From: Hyphomicrobiales bacterium
GTDB lineage: Bacteria; Pseudomonadota; Alphaproteobacteria; Rhizobiales; Rhizobiaceae
Direction of reading: 5' to 3'
Assembly (NCBI GenBank): GCA_900466475.1
Contig: UBMI01000026.1
Location: 1 to 64,000, forward strand
Length of the DNA stretch: 64,000 nucleotides
Under the pieces are notes generated by a model. That model had not been told where the DNA came from, made no database searches, and worked only from the letters and a program-made list of their open reading frames with translations. The position numbers were made by a program, and so were the translations under genes. Of this stretch, positions 46,629 through 58,038 are shown one piece after another (the stretch's first letter is position 1; each line of letters begins with the position of its first letter).

Positions 46629-47063
46629 TTACGGCGTCTGGTATTCGGCGACCGGTCCATTGTCGTCGCGTCGACCGTTCTTGCGATCGCGCATGAAGCG
46701 GTCGAACTCTTCCTGATCCTTGGCGCGGCGAAGCTCGCGCAGGTAGGAATCGAATTCCTCACGCATTTCATCTAGCTTGCGGCGCTCCTCCTCGATGCGA
46801 TCGAGTTCGGCCTTACGCCAATCGTCGAAGGCGACGTTGCCCGTCGAGAAATGCGGGCGGTGACGGCCATGCGAACGGCGGCAGCCTGCAAAGAAGCCAT
46901 CCGTTGCCTGGTTGACGTCACGCTTGAAGCCACGCAGCCGCTCGCCGAAGATGATGTAGGCAAGCATGGCCAGCCCCAGAGGCCAGAAAACCATGAAGCC
47001 GAGGATCATCAAGGCAACGGTAGCCGGAGTCCAATCCGGGCGAAGCAATGCTGACTGGTTCAT
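46629..47063 (-). CDS. DUF2852 membrane protein
   Basis: A 144-residue protein of the DUF2852 type. One long hydrophobic segment at about residues 15-40 (TVALMILGFMVFWPLGLAMLAYIIFG-like), then a charged C-terminal half that looks coiled-coil (ELDRIEEERRKLDEMREEFDSYLRELRRAKDQEEFDRFM). Function unknown. Its own terminator follows. Confidence 0.8.
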   Translation of the reverse strand: MNQSALLRPDWTPATVALMILGFMVFWPLGLAMLAYIIFGERLRGFKRDVNQATDGFFAGCRRSHGRHRPHFSTGNVAFDDWRKAELDRIEEERRKLDEMREEFDSYLRELRRAKDQEEFDRFMRDRKNGRRDDNGPVAEYQTP

Positions 47064-47207
47064 CGTGCGGTATCCTCGCGTTCAGCACCCGACAGGATGC
47101 CGAGTGCTGAAAAAACAGATGGTTACCGCTGAACCGGCCTTCAAGACGATATCAGGTTAAATCGAGCAAAGCCTTGAATCGATGGCATTAAATCAGCGTT
47201 TTCTAAC

Positions 47208-48482
47208 TCACGCCGATTTGCCGCCCTTGATGACGCGCTGGACCGGCGGCTTCTTGGCGCGCGAGTGCTGCCGCGTGAAGCCGACGATGCGCGGCGCGAT
47301 CTCGCGGCGGAAGCGGGAACCATTGAAGACGCCATAGTGGCCGACATCCGGCTGCAGGTAATGCATGCGCATGTGCTCGGGGATGTTTACGCAGATGGTC
47401 TGGGCTGCATGCGTCTGGCCTACACCAGAGATATCGTCGTTTTCGCCCTCTACGGTCAGCAGAGCGACGTTACGGATTGCCGAGGGATCGACCCGCTTGC
47501 CGCGATGCATCAGCTCGCCCTTCGGCAGCGCGTGTTTCATGAAGACCTGATCGACCGTTTGGAGGTAGAATTCCGCGGTCAGATCCATGACGGCCAGATA
47601 TTCATCGTAGAAATCGCGATGCTTTTCCGGCTCGCCGTCGTTCTTCACGAGATGCATGAAGAATTCCTTGTGGGCGATCAGGTGGCGATCGAGATTCATC
47701 GACATGAAGCCGGAAAGCTGCAGGAAACCCGGATAGACGGGGCGCATGAAGCCCGGCTGCGGCCAGGGTACATTCATGACGACATTGTCGGCAAACCATT
47801 CGAGCGGGCGCTCCTTGGCAAGCTTGTTGACAGCCGTCGGATTGATACGGGTATCGATCGGGCCACCCATCAGCGTCATCGACGACGGAGCGAGCGGATC
47901 CTTGGCCTCTTCCATGATCGCAGCAGCTGCGAGGACCGGCACCGAGGGCTGACAGACGGCGATAACATGCGTGTCATGGCCAAGGAAATGCAGCATCTCG
48001 ATGACGTAATCGATGTAATCGGAAAGATCGAAAGTACCTTCCGTCATCGGTACCATTCGGGCATCGACCCAGTCGGTAATATAGATATCAGCACTCGGCA
48101 AAAGCGCTTCGACGGTGCCGCGCAGCAGCGTCGCATAGTGGCCGGACATCGGTGCTACGATGAGGATGCGCGGGTCGCCGCTATGGCCGACCGGTACATC
48201 CCGAGAGAAATGCAGGAGACTGCAGAAGGAACGCGTCCAGACCACTTCCTCGCGAACCGCAACCTTCTTGCCGTCGATGACGGTCTCGTTGAGCCCGAAT
48301 TCCGGCTTGCCGTAACGGCGCGTCGTGCGCTCGAACATTTCGAGGCTAGCCGAAATGGTGCGACCGAGCGGTGTCTGCGAGAAGGGGTTCAGCGGATTGG
48401 CATAGGCAAAACGCATCATATCGGCTGCAGCGCGGAAGGGAGCCAACGCTGCATGGTTTAATTCATAAAGCTGGTAGAACAT
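47208..48482 (-). CDS. phaZ: Intracellular polyhydroxyalkanoate depolymerase
   Basis: PhaZ-type intracellular PHB depolymerase, 424 residues, alpha/beta hydrolase fold without signal peptide. The nucleophile is Cys177 in VIAVCQPSVPVLAA, the cysteine-type box of Ralstonia/rhizobial intracellular enzymes; C-terminal VEGENDDISGVGQT and HYGVFNGSRFR hold the acid and His. Mobilises stored PHB. ATG 48482 begins the conserved MFYQLYELNHAA; upstream in-frame codons look spurious. Confidence 0.93.
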   Translation of the reverse strand: MFYQLYELNHAALAPFRAAADMMRFAYANPLNPFSQTPLGRTISASLEMFERTTRRYGKPEFGLNETVIDGKKVAVREEVVWTRSFCSLLHFSRDVPVGHSGDPRILIVAPMSGHYATLLRGTVEALLPSADIYITDWVDARMVPMTEGTFDLSDYIDYVIEMLHFLGHDTHVIAVCQPSVPVLAAAAIMEEAKDPLAPSSMTLMGGPIDTRINPTAVNKLAKERPLEWFADNVVMNVPWPQPGFMRPVYPGFLQLSGFMSMNLDRHLIAHKEFFMHLVKNDGEPEKHRDFYDEYLAVMDLTAEFYLQTVDQVFMKHALPKGELMHRGKRVDPSAIRNVALLTVEGENDDISGVGQTHAAQTICVNIPEHMRMHYLQPDVGHYGVFNGSRFRREIAPRIVGFTRQHSRAKKPPVQRVIKGGKSA

Positions 48483-48613
48483 GGAGGGCGCCACCTTTCT
48501 CTATCCGGCAAAGACGGCGCCGATTGAAGGGCGCCGGACTCTTTCCGTTAACGCTGGCACATCAACGTAGGCTAACAGGTTTTTGTTGCACAGCAACATA
48601 ACATTACAGTTCG

Positions 48614-48646
48614 AAAGAAAAATGCCGGGAAATTGATCCCCGGCAA
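48614..48646 (-). terminator. Rho-independent terminator after FAH-family gene
   Basis: TGCCGGG / CCCGGCA stem around an AT-rich loop; on the reverse strand it is followed by TTTTTCTTTC. Confidence 0.75.
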
Positions 48647-48689
48647 TATCTTGGTGCACAAAGTTTAAGCTTTTCAGCCGGAAAAACAG

Positions 48690-49532
48690 TTAACGATCCG
48701 CTTCGAAGAGCTGCTTCTGAGTGCCGAGGCCGTCGATACCGAGTTCGACAACGTCGCCGTCCTTCAGGAAGCGCGGCGGCTTCATGCCCATGCCGACACC
48801 CGGAGGCGTGCCGGTCGAGATAACATCGCCCGGCTGCAGAGACATGAACTGGCTGAGATAGGACACGACGAAAGCGACGCCATAGACCATGGTCTTGGTG
48901 GAGCCGTCCTGCATCGTCTGCCCGTTGACCTTGAGCCACATGCCGAGGTCCTGCGGGTTCCCGACCTCATCCTTGGTGACGAGCCAAGGGCCGATCGGCC
49001 CAAACGTGTCGCAGGACTTGCCCTTGGTCCACTGGCCGGAACGCTCGGTCTGGAAGGCGCGCTCGGAGACGTCGTTGGAGACGCAGTAGCCGGCGACATA
49101 ATCCAGGGCCTCGGCTTCGCTCACATACTTGGCGGTTTTGCCGATAACGACACCAAGCTCGACTTCCCAGTCGGTCTTTTCGGAACCGCGCGGGATCTGG
49201 ACATTGTCGTTCGGGCCGACGATCGCCGACGTTGCCTTCATGAAGATGACGGGTTCGGGCGGCACAGTCGCGCCGGTCTCAGCCGCATGGTCTGAGTAAT
49301 TCAGGCCGATGCAGATGAATTTGCCGGTGCCGGCAACGCAGGCGCCGATACGACCGGGCGACAGTTCCGGCAGGCTCTTCGGATCAAGGGCAGCTATCTT
49401 TGCAAGACCTGCCGGCGTGATCGCCTCGCCGCCGATATCGGCGACATGGGCAGAAAGATCGCGGATCTTGCCATCGGCATCAAGCAGGGCCGGCTTTTCG
49501 CGGCCCGCTTCTCCAACGCGCATCAGCTTCAT
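48690..49532 (-). CDS. Fumarylacetoacetate hydrolase family protein
   Basis: FAH-family enzyme of 280 residues. Signature pieces: CIGLNYSDHAAE, PVIFMKATSAIVGPND, DWEVELGVVIG with metal-binding Glu/Asp, and ISTGTPPGVGMGM. Homologues hydrolyse or decarboxylate acylpyruvates or are annotated as ureidoglycolate lyase; the exact substrate cannot be read. ATG 49532 has a perfect GGAGG upstream, so the in-frame codons before it are excluded. Confidence 0.9.
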   Translation of the reverse strand: MKLMRVGEAGREKPALLDADGKIRDLSAHVADIGGEAITPAGLAKIAALDPKSLPELSPGRIGACVAGTGKFICIGLNYSDHAAETGATVPPEPVIFMKATSAIVGPNDNVQIPRGSEKTDWEVELGVVIGKTAKYVSEAEALDYVAGYCVSNDVSERAFQTERSGQWTKGKSCDTFGPIGPWLVTKDEVGNPQDLGMWLKVNGQTMQDGSTKTMVYGVAFVVSYLSQFMSLQPGDVISTGTPPGVGMGMKPPRFLKDGDVVELGIDGLGTQKQLFEADR

Positions 49533-49624
49533 GAATATCCTCCTCATGGAAAGCGGGGTGCGCCACCTATGAACGAATTATTCATCGGTGTCATTATGAC
49601 TTTCCGCGGAAGCGGTACGCCTAT

Positions 49625-50578
49625 CTAGAAAATTTCGGCGAGCTCCGGACCCATCGGGACGATCCGCGTGGGATTGAGGCTCTCGATCGAATAATAGCCG
49701 CGCTTGATGTGATCAAAATTCACGGTCTCGGCAATGCCGGGCCAATCCAGCATCCGCCGGCAGAAAGCCCGAAGATTGGCGTAATCCGACAAACGCCGCA
49801 GGTTGCACTTGAAGAGACCGTGGTAGGCGACGTCAAAACGCACTAGCGTGACGAACAGGCGTATGTCGGCCTCCGTCGGATGCTCGGCAAAGAGAAAGTT
49901 GCGTCCTTCGAACTGAGGTTCAATCCAGTCGAGGCAAGCGAAAACCTCAGCAAAAGCCTCTTCATAGGCGACCTGGGTCGTTGCAAAGCCGGTACGATAA
50001 ACACCGTTGTTCAGGGACGGATAGATGCGCTCGTTGAAGGCATCGATTTCGTTACGCAGAGCGGCCGGATAGAGATCGATGTCACGACGGGCAAGATCAC
50101 CAAAACCGCTGTTCAGCATGCGCAGAATATCGGAGGATTCGTTGTTGACGATGGTGCCGCGCTTCTTGTCCCAGAGAACCGGCACAGTCGCGCGCCCGGT
50201 GAAGCCGGAATCCGCTTTCGTGTAGATCTCATGCATGTAGGCGGCGCCGTTCAGGTCATCGGCGGTAGCACCGGGATAATCGCCGAAACGCCAACCCTGC
50301 TTGCTGAGTGTCGGCTCGACGATTGAAACCGAGATGACGTCCTCCAGGCCCCTAAGCTTGAGGCCGATCAGCGTGCGCGAAGCCCAGGGGCAGATATAAG
50401 CGACATAGAGATGATAGCGGCCAGCTTCAGCGACAAAACCACCTTCACCCGTCGGGCCAGCGCTGCCGTCAGGCGTTACCCAGTTACGGAAGCTCGATAT
50501 CTGGCGGACGAAACCACCCTTCTCATCTTTGGCCTGGACCGGCTGCCAGTCCTCGGTCCATTTCCCATTCACTAGCAT
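49625..50578 (-). CDS. Glutathionyl-hydroquinone reductase-like glutathione transferase
   Basis: A 317-residue protein of the xi-class glutathione transferases (YqjG/ECM4). The catalytic cysteine is in YICPWASRTLI (CPWA motif), followed by the all-helical C-terminal GST domain. Such enzymes reduce glutathionyl-hydroquinones. GGAG precedes the ATG at 50578. Divergent from a nitroreductase gene with a small palindrome between them. Confidence 0.9.
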   Translation of the reverse strand: MLVNGKWTEDWQPVQAKDEKGGFVRQISSFRNWVTPDGSAGPTGEGGFVAEAGRYHLYVAYICPWASRTLIGLKLRGLEDVISVSIVEPTLSKQGWRFGDYPGATADDLNGAAYMHEIYTKADSGFTGRATVPVLWDKKRGTIVNNESSDILRMLNSGFGDLARRDIDLYPAALRNEIDAFNERIYPSLNNGVYRTGFATTQVAYEEAFAEVFACLDWIEPQFEGRNFLFAEHPTEADIRLFVTLVRFDVAYHGLFKCNLRRLSDYANLRAFCRRMLDWPGIAETVNFDHIKRGYYSIESLNPTRIVPMGPELAEIF

Positions 50579-50684
50579 CCCGTATCTCCTGATCGATCGG
50601 ATTGATGCTGCTTTACCGGCAGTTCTTCGCGCGCGTAAGATCAATTTCTGGAAACAGATTGTGCACTGGCCGCGATCAAACTTT

Positions 50685-50699
50685 GCTTGCCAAGCAAGC
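50685..50699. promoter_or_regulatory. Palindrome in the divergent GST / nitroreductase region
   Basis: GCTTGC-CAA-GCAAGC, a perfect 6-3-6 inverted repeat in the 193-base gap between two divergent redox genes. Position fits an operator but no regulator is known. Confidence 0.35.
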
Positions 50700-50771
50700 G
50701 GCTACGGAAATATCACTTGAGCGATATCCGCAATGGAATCTTCCATCCATCGCTAACTTCCGGAAGCCAGC

Positions 50772-51368
50772 ATGACGAAAGCCAATAGCCGCGAATCCCA
50801 ATATCCAATCGACCCCATGTTTCTCGAGCGTTGGTCACCACGCGCCTTTACCGGTGAGACTATCGAAGAAACCCAGCTTCTGACGCTGCTCGATGCCGCG
50901 CACTGGGCACCATCCTCCGCGAATATGCAGCCCTGGCGGTTCCTTTACGCATTGAAGGGCTCGGAGCATTGGGAAGAGTTCGTGAGCCTGCTCGTCGAAT
51001 CCAACCAGGAATGGGCGAAGAACGCTTCAGCGCTGATCTTTGTGGTTTCGCGCAGTTTCAACGGCGCTCGCAGCGAGGGACGGTCAAGCTATACGCACTC
51101 TTTCGATGCCGGCACAGCCTGGGGCCACCTTGCCATGCAGGCCCGCATTTCCGGCTTCTATGCCCACGGCATGGGCGGCATCAAGCATGACGAGATCAAG
51201 GAAAAGCTCGGTGTTCCCTATGGTTACCGCGTCGAAGCAGGCATTGCCGTCGGTCGCATCGCCGATAAGAACACCCTTTCCGAGCGTAACCGCGAACGCG
51301 AATTTCCGAGCCAGCGAAAGCCGCTCTCGGAGGTCGTCTTCAACGGCCATTTCATCGGCAACGATTGA
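50772..51368 (+). CDS. Nitroreductase family protein
   Basis: A 198-residue FMN-dependent nitroreductase-family protein. FMN contacts in the N-terminal RWSPRAF and HWAPSSANMQPWRF, and GIAVGRI near the C terminus. Likely a homodimeric NAD(P)H oxidoreductase; substrate unknown. Ends at a bidirectional terminator shared with gyrB. Confidence 0.9.
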   Translation: MTKANSRESQYPIDPMFLERWSPRAFTGETIEETQLLTLLDAAHWAPSSANMQPWRFLYALKGSEHWEEFVSLLVESNQEWAKNASALIFVVSRSFNGARSEGRSSYTHSFDAGTAWGHLAMQARISGFYAHGMGGIKHDEIKEKLGVPYGYRVEAGIAVGRIADKNTLSERNREREFPSQRKPLSEVVFNGHFIGND

Positions 51369-51377
51369 TCGCCAAAT

Positions 51378-51413
51378 AAAAAGCCCCGCAAGCTGATGGC
51401 TGCGGGGCTTTTT
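51378..51413. terminator. Bidirectional terminator between nitroreductase gene and gyrB
   Basis: AAAAAGCCCCGCA / TGCGGGGCTTTTT stem with an 11-base loop, T-run on both strands. Confidence 0.92.
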
Positions 51414-51429
51414 CGTGACCGGTTTCGGG

Positions 51430-53865
<2,436 letters not shown>

Positions 53866-53998
53866 TCTGTCGAGATTTTCCCTGTTGTCGTCAGCAACGG
53901 CGCGCCTTGCGAATCACCGGCTTTTTCAATGTCGAATATAGGTTTTTTGCAGCGAGTTCCCAATGGCAAGGCCCTAAAACAAGGCATAAATCAGGGGA

Positions 53999-54376
53999 TT
54001 ATGACGCTTTTCCGTCCACTTTGCCGCCATTTTCAAGAAGCGCCGATAACCGGGCGATATCGCCGCTGTCAAGGCTGCGGATTCGCTTGGCCAGACGATT
54101 GGCAAATTCGGTATATTCGGGCGGCAGGCCCGAGGTATCGACCACCACACGCGGATCGGAAGAGCCGGCAACGAGGAAGAGTTCCTCGGCCTCATCCCAA
54201 ATGATGTTGAAGTAGCCTGCGATGCGCTGCAGCAGATCGAAGCTCGGCACACCGCGCTTTCCATGCTCGAGCGCCGAGAGATAGGCGGGCGAGACATTGA
54301 GCGCCGCAGCCATCTCTTTCTGCGTGACGCCCTTGCGGGCGCGCAGCTTGCGGACTGCTTCGGCAAACGGCGTCAC
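53999..54376 (-). CDS. XRE-family helix-turn-helix regulator
   Basis: A 125-residue protein with an N-terminal Xre/Cro HTH (AVRKLRARKGVTQKEMAAALNVSPAYLSALEHGKRG) and a C-terminal half without recognised domain that includes QRIAGYFNIIWDEAEELF. GTG start overlapping the smr stop by 4 bases. Targets unknown. The coupling to a Smr-domain gene is the same arrangement expected in related genomes. Confidence 0.88.
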   Translation of the reverse strand: MTPFAEAVRKLRARKGVTQKEMAAALNVSPAYLSALEHGKRGVPSFDLLQRIAGYFNIIWDEAEELFLVAGSSDPRVVVDTSGLPPEYTEFANRLAKRIRSLDSGDIARLSALLENGGKVDGKAS

Positions 54377-54942
54377 GAGTTTTCCCCGGGTCGCCGTGAG
54401 AGGCGGATATAGAGGGCACCCGCCCCACCATGATGTTGGGCCGCAGGTTCATATGACGAAATCAGAAAACGAAATTCCGGCTTGGAAAACCAGAGCGGCA
54501 CTGCGCGCTTCAAGGCGCCTTCGCTGCCCATTGAACTGCCTTTTCCAGTGATGACAAGGACATGCCGCATGCCGCGTTCATGTGCGCGGATCAGGAAATC
54601 GAGCAGAAATGAATGCGCCTCACTCTGGACCATACCATGAAGATCGATCCGAGCTTCCAGCGCCAGCTTACCCTTGGCAATCTTGCGCTTGACCGGACGC
54701 TCCAGCGGATGGTGGACGCCCGAGGGCTGTTTTGCGGGTATCTGGGCTGCTGCTTGCTGCGGGAGCGGTGTGGCCGCCCTCTGCTTTTCTACTTTTTCCT
54801 GTTCGGCGGCCGCTTCAGCCTCCGCCAAGAAGGCATCGAGGGCAGTCAATTCATTCGTCTTGCCGGGCATGGGCCGGGTACTGCGGGCGACCTTGCCCCA
54901 GAGGATCCTCTCGTCTGCACTGAGCTTGCGGTCCTTCGCCAT
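54373..54942 (-). CDS. Smr/MutS2-C domain protein
   Basis: A 189-residue protein with a disordered, Pro/Gln-rich N-terminal half and a C-terminal Smr domain: ARIDLHGMVQSEAHSFL (DLHG) and HVLVITGKGSSMG (TGKG). Smr domains are nucleic-acid nucleases/ribosome-collision sensors in several lineages; the role here is unknown. One-base overlap with mltA stop and 4-base overlap with the XRE gene. Confidence 0.88.
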   Translation of the reverse strand: MAKDRKLSADERILWGKVARSTRPMPGKTNELTALDAFLAEAEAAAEQEKVEKQRAATPLPQQAAAQIPAKQPSGVHHPLERPVKRKIAKGKLALEARIDLHGMVQSEAHSFLLDFLIRAHERGMRHVLVITGKGSSMGSEGALKRAVPLWFSKPEFRFLISSYEPAAQHHGGAGALYIRLSRRPGENS

Positions 54943-56057
54943 CAGAGGAACCTCGCTGCAGCGGCATTGGGGATGAGAATTGCGAAATCGGCATCGTTGC
55001 GTACCGTTCCCGCCAACTCTCCTGCATCATAGCCCGAACCAGTGAAAATATCTCCGCGCGCGGGACCGACAATTGCCGAACCGGTGTCCAGCGCCAGCAT
55101 CAGCCGTTGAAACGGCTTGCCGGCATCAAGGTGTGTCAGGGTTTCGGAGCGGATGAAAAATGGAAAACCGAACGTGTGGATCAGGCGGTCGACGGCGAGC
55201 GAACGCCCTGCGGGCAGCGGCACTTTCGCGGCGGCGATCGGCCCTGCATTTGCATCGTCAACCGCTGTTTCCCGAAAGAAAATATAGGACCGGTTATGCC
55301 AGAGGACTTCGTCGATCTGGTCCGGATGAGCGGCAAGCCACGCACGGATCGCCTGCATCGAAATTTTCGCGCGGTCGATCTCGCCGCGGTCGATCAGAAG
55401 CTTGCCGATAGCCGAAAATGGATGACCGGCTTTTGCGGCGTAGGTGATGCGGCCAAGTCTGCCATCCGGATAGCGCAGCCGGGCAGCACCCTGCACATGG
55501 ACAAAGAAAAGATCGACCTTCGATTTTACCCAGGCGATCTCGAGACCACGGCCTTCGAGATAGCCCTGATCGATGTCGCCGCGATCCGGATAGGCATCGA
55601 TCAGCCCGTCACGCCGACGCCCGAATGCGTAGGAACTATCGAGATTGCCGGGACGATTTTGATCGTCGAGGTCGACAAGATCGTCCGGTCGCCGGTAGAT
55701 CGGAAACCGGTAGGTCGCGTCCCGTCTGTCGGAAACTTCGATTTCGGGTTCGTAGAAGGCGGTGACGAAACCGCTAGCGCCGTCGGCCCGGACAATCCGA
55801 AATGGCTGACAGTGCTTCTCCAAAAAGGCACGCGCGTCGTCGGCCGAAGACGGACGAAACGCCTCTGCTTCCTCCAGCAATGGAAGGAGGTCTGCTGAGC
55901 TCAGCCCCAGCGATCCGCTACGATAGTGTTTCGTTTCGGAAATATGGCGGCGACAGGCAGCCATGACTTCAAAAAGGCTGGAGGGATCGTCATCCCTCCA
56001 GCCTTTCAATGCGTCGAAACTGACTGCCTGAAGGGCAAAGCCGGCTGCGTCACTCAT
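54942..56057 (-). CDS. mltA: Membrane-bound lytic murein transglycosylase A (MltA family)
   Basis: MltA-domain protein, 371 residues from ATG 56057. ARLRYPDGRLGRITYAAKAGHPFSAIG, the WHNRSYIFFRE block, and the 3D-domain (LDTGSAIVGPARGDIFTGSG with catalytic Asp candidates) are visible. Cleaves peptidoglycan with anhydro-MurNAc formation. With this start there is no signal peptide or lipobox; the upstream in-frame extension does not provide one either. It overlaps the upstream gene stop by 8 bases. Confidence 0.88.
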   Translation of the reverse strand: MSDAAGFALQAVSFDALKGWRDDDPSSLFEVMAACRRHISETKHYRSGSLGLSSADLLPLLEEAEAFRPSSADDARAFLEKHCQPFRIVRADGASGFVTAFYEPEIEVSDRRDATYRFPIYRRPDDLVDLDDQNRPGNLDSSYAFGRRRDGLIDAYPDRGDIDQGYLEGRGLEIAWVKSKVDLFFVHVQGAARLRYPDGRLGRITYAAKAGHPFSAIGKLLIDRGEIDRAKISMQAIRAWLAAHPDQIDEVLWHNRSYIFFRETAVDDANAGPIAAAKVPLPAGRSLAVDRLIHTFGFPFFIRSETLTHLDAGKPFQRLMLALDTGSAIVGPARGDIFTGSGYDAGELAGTVRNDADFAILIPNAAAARFL

Positions 56058-56754
56058 GTTCCGATTCGGTCGCGACGAGTTTCCAGTTGGGGTCACGCGA
56101 TCGCGTATCGCGAGCGAAGGTCCAGAGATCGTTGACCTCGGCGACATTTTCGGCATCGCCATCAATCAGCACATCGCTCTTGTCGTAAGTCGCTGAGATC
56201 AGCTGGCTGATGATGCGCACAGTGATTTGCGCCTCGCTGCCCTTGGTCTCGGCATGGGTGATCTCGGCCTTGTCGATGCCCACGAAAGTGGACTTCATCT
56301 TCTCGCCCTTACTTTCGCGATCGGTGATCGCTGCGTCGAAGCCGTCATAGACTTCCCGGGAGAGAAGATTCTTCAGCGTTTTGCGATCGCCGTCGGCAAA
56401 GGCCATGACAATCATCTCGTAGGCCATCCGGGCGCCGTTCAAGAATTCCTTCGGGTCGAAGGAGGCATCTGCTCTGTTGAGCGCGCGCAGCGATTCATTC
56501 AGCGGCGTGCCTGCCGGCGCAAAGGCGTCGATGGCGGAAAAGCGATCTTCCTCTTCTCCGTTCACATCGCGCCGCGGCAGGGTTACGACCTTGCCGGCAT
56601 CGGCGCTATCGTTCTGCACAGCATCCCGTGGCGTATAGAGATCACGCGGCGGCTTCTCATTTCCGGTGCGGCGTCCAAGAACCGACCGAAGCTGAAAGAA
56701 AATCAGCACCGCCGCCACCAAGAAAAATAATGTGATGAAGTCGTTTGAACTCAT
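56050..56754 (-). CDS. Tim44/TimA-family putative adaptor protein
   Basis: A 234-residue protein with an N-terminal transmembrane anchor (about residues 5-22, FITLFFLVAAVLIFFQLRSVL), a charged linker, and a C-terminal Tim44-like domain (FLNGARMAYEMIVMAFADGDRKTLKNLLS). TimA proteins of alphaproteobacteria are membrane-tethered homologues of the mitochondrial import adaptor; the bacterial role is unclear. GGCGGGAT precedes ATG 56754. First gene of the timA-mltA-smr-XRE string. Confidence 0.88.
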   Translation of the reverse strand: MSSNDFITLFFLVAAVLIFFQLRSVLGRRTGNEKPPRDLYTPRDAVQNDSADAGKVVTLPRRDVNGEEEDRFSAIDAFAPAGTPLNESLRALNRADASFDPKEFLNGARMAYEMIVMAFADGDRKTLKNLLSREVYDGFDAAITDRESKGEKMKSTFVGIDKAEITHAETKGSEAQITVRIISQLISATYDKSDVLIDGDAENVAEVNDLWTFARDTRSRDPNWKLVATESEHE

Positions 56755-56880
56755 ATCCCGCCGTTCGCTGTTAACATCCCTGATTTCTAACCCCATATAG
56801 TCCGGCTATACGAATGATTCAAATCATGGCTGGTATCTTTGCCACTGCCAAGAGGAGCCCGGGCCACTCGGGATAAAGAG

Positions 56881-57399
56881 ATGCGTTTTTCCATGCTGCC
56901 GGTTTTCGCGCTGCTTCTGCCGCTTGCCGAGATCGCCGGCTTCGTGATCGTCGGCCGCGCAGTCGGACTCGCCGCGACGCTGGCGCTTGTCCTGCTTGGC
57001 TTTGTCATCGGTTCGTTCCTCTTACGCCGGCAAGGTATCAGCATCCTGCGCCGCATGTCTGCCGAAGGGCGCGGCGGTACAATGCCCGGACGGGAATTGC
57101 TCAATCCGGCAATGAACGTGATCGCGGCGCTGCTCTTCATCATCCCCGGCTTTCTCTCGGATATACTGGCGATCCTGCTTCTTGTCCCGCAGGTTCGCAA
57201 CCTGCTCTGGCGGTCGATTGCGAAGCGTTTCGTCGTCGTCGGCACCAGCGGTGGAGGCTTCTCAGCATCGTCGCGTCCGGATTTTCAGACCCGGCCGGGC
57301 AAGCCAAGCGATTCAAAGGTGGTCGATCTCGATGAAGAGGACTATCATCGTCAACCGAACGAAAACTCACCCTGGTCCGGAAAAAGGCTCGGCGACTAG
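56881..57399 (+). CDS. fxsA: FxsA-family membrane protein
   Basis: A 172-residue inner-membrane protein of the FxsA family. Hydrophobic segments at about residues 5-25, 28-48 and 77-100 (FALLLPLAEIAGFVIVG, LALVLLGFVIGSFLL, IAALLFIIPGFLSDILAILLLV), with the conserved GRELLNPAMN loop, then a hydrophilic tail. Divergent from timA with 126 bases between starts; followed by secB. Confidence 0.9.
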   Translation: MRFSMLPVFALLLPLAEIAGFVIVGRAVGLAATLALVLLGFVIGSFLLRRQGISILRRMSAEGRGGTMPGRELLNPAMNVIAALLFIIPGFLSDILAILLLVPQVRNLLWRSIAKRFVVVGTSGGGFSASSRPDFQTRPGKPSDSKVVDLDEEDYHRQPNENSPWSGKRLGD

Positions 57400-57496
57400 G
57401 CCGAGGCACGTTAACTGCCCCGGAGGCCCAGGGTTGTAAGCCCCTCCCCGAAATGTTAGATGGCGGCACCATCCAATGCCCCTCGAGGAAAAGCCC

Positions 57497-57979
57497 ATGG
57501 CAGACGACAACAACAGCAACGGCGCAACGAGCCCGACCCTTTCGATCCTTGCCCAGTACGTCAAGGATCTTTCCTTCGAAAACCCGGGCGCACCGCGCTC
57601 GCTTCAGGCCCGCGACAAAGCACCGGCGATCAACATCAATGTGAACGTCAATGCCAATCCGCTGTCCGACACGGATTTCGATGTCGTGCTTTCGCTGATT
57701 GCCGAAGCCAAGGAAGGCGACAAGACGGTCTTCCACACCGAGCTCGTCTATGGCGGCGTCTTCCGCGTTGCAGGCTTCCCCCAGGAACACATGCTGCCGG
57801 TTCTCTTCATCGAGTGCCCGCGCATGCTCTTCCCGTTTGCGCGCCAGATCATTGCCGACGTCACGCGCAATGGCGGCTTCCCGCCGCTGATGATCGATCC
57901 AATCGACTTCGCGCAGATGTTCGCGCAGCGTGTTGCTGAAGAGCAGGCCCGTTCCAAGGTTCAGGCCGTTCCGAACTAA
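57497..57979 (+). CDS. secB: Protein-export chaperone SecB
   Basis: SecB, 160 residues. ARDKAPAINININVNANPL region and PVLFIECPRMLFPFARQIIADVTRNGGFPPLMIDPIDF signature are intact. Holds preproteins unfolded for SecA. GAGGAAA 7 bases before ATG 57497 sets the start. The gap from fxsA contains a small GATGG/CCATC palindrome. Confidence 0.96.
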   Translation: MADDNNSNGATSPTLSILAQYVKDLSFENPGAPRSLQARDKAPAININVNVNANPLSDTDFDVVLSLIAEAKEGDKTVFHTELVYGGVFRVAGFPQEHMLPVLFIECPRMLFPFARQIIADVTRNGGFPPLMIDPIDFAQMFAQRVAEEQARSKVQAVPN

Positions 57980-58007
57980 GCCGCTCTTTACAGGCCCTCG
58001 AAATCAG

Positions 58008-58036
58008 ATGCCCGGCTTTTGTCCGGGCATTTTTAT
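58008..58036. terminator. Terminator between secB and dnaQ
   Basis: ATGCCCGG / CCGGGCAT 8-bp stem with a 7-base loop, followed by TTTTATTTT. Lies between convergent secB and dnaQ. Confidence 0.88.
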
Positions 58037-58038
58037 TT

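Noticed and set aside
47081..47111. TTCAGCAC / GTGCTGAA hairpin upstream of the DUF2852 gene
   Set aside because: The T-run is on the wrong side for the reverse-strand gene phaZ, and no forward gene ends there.
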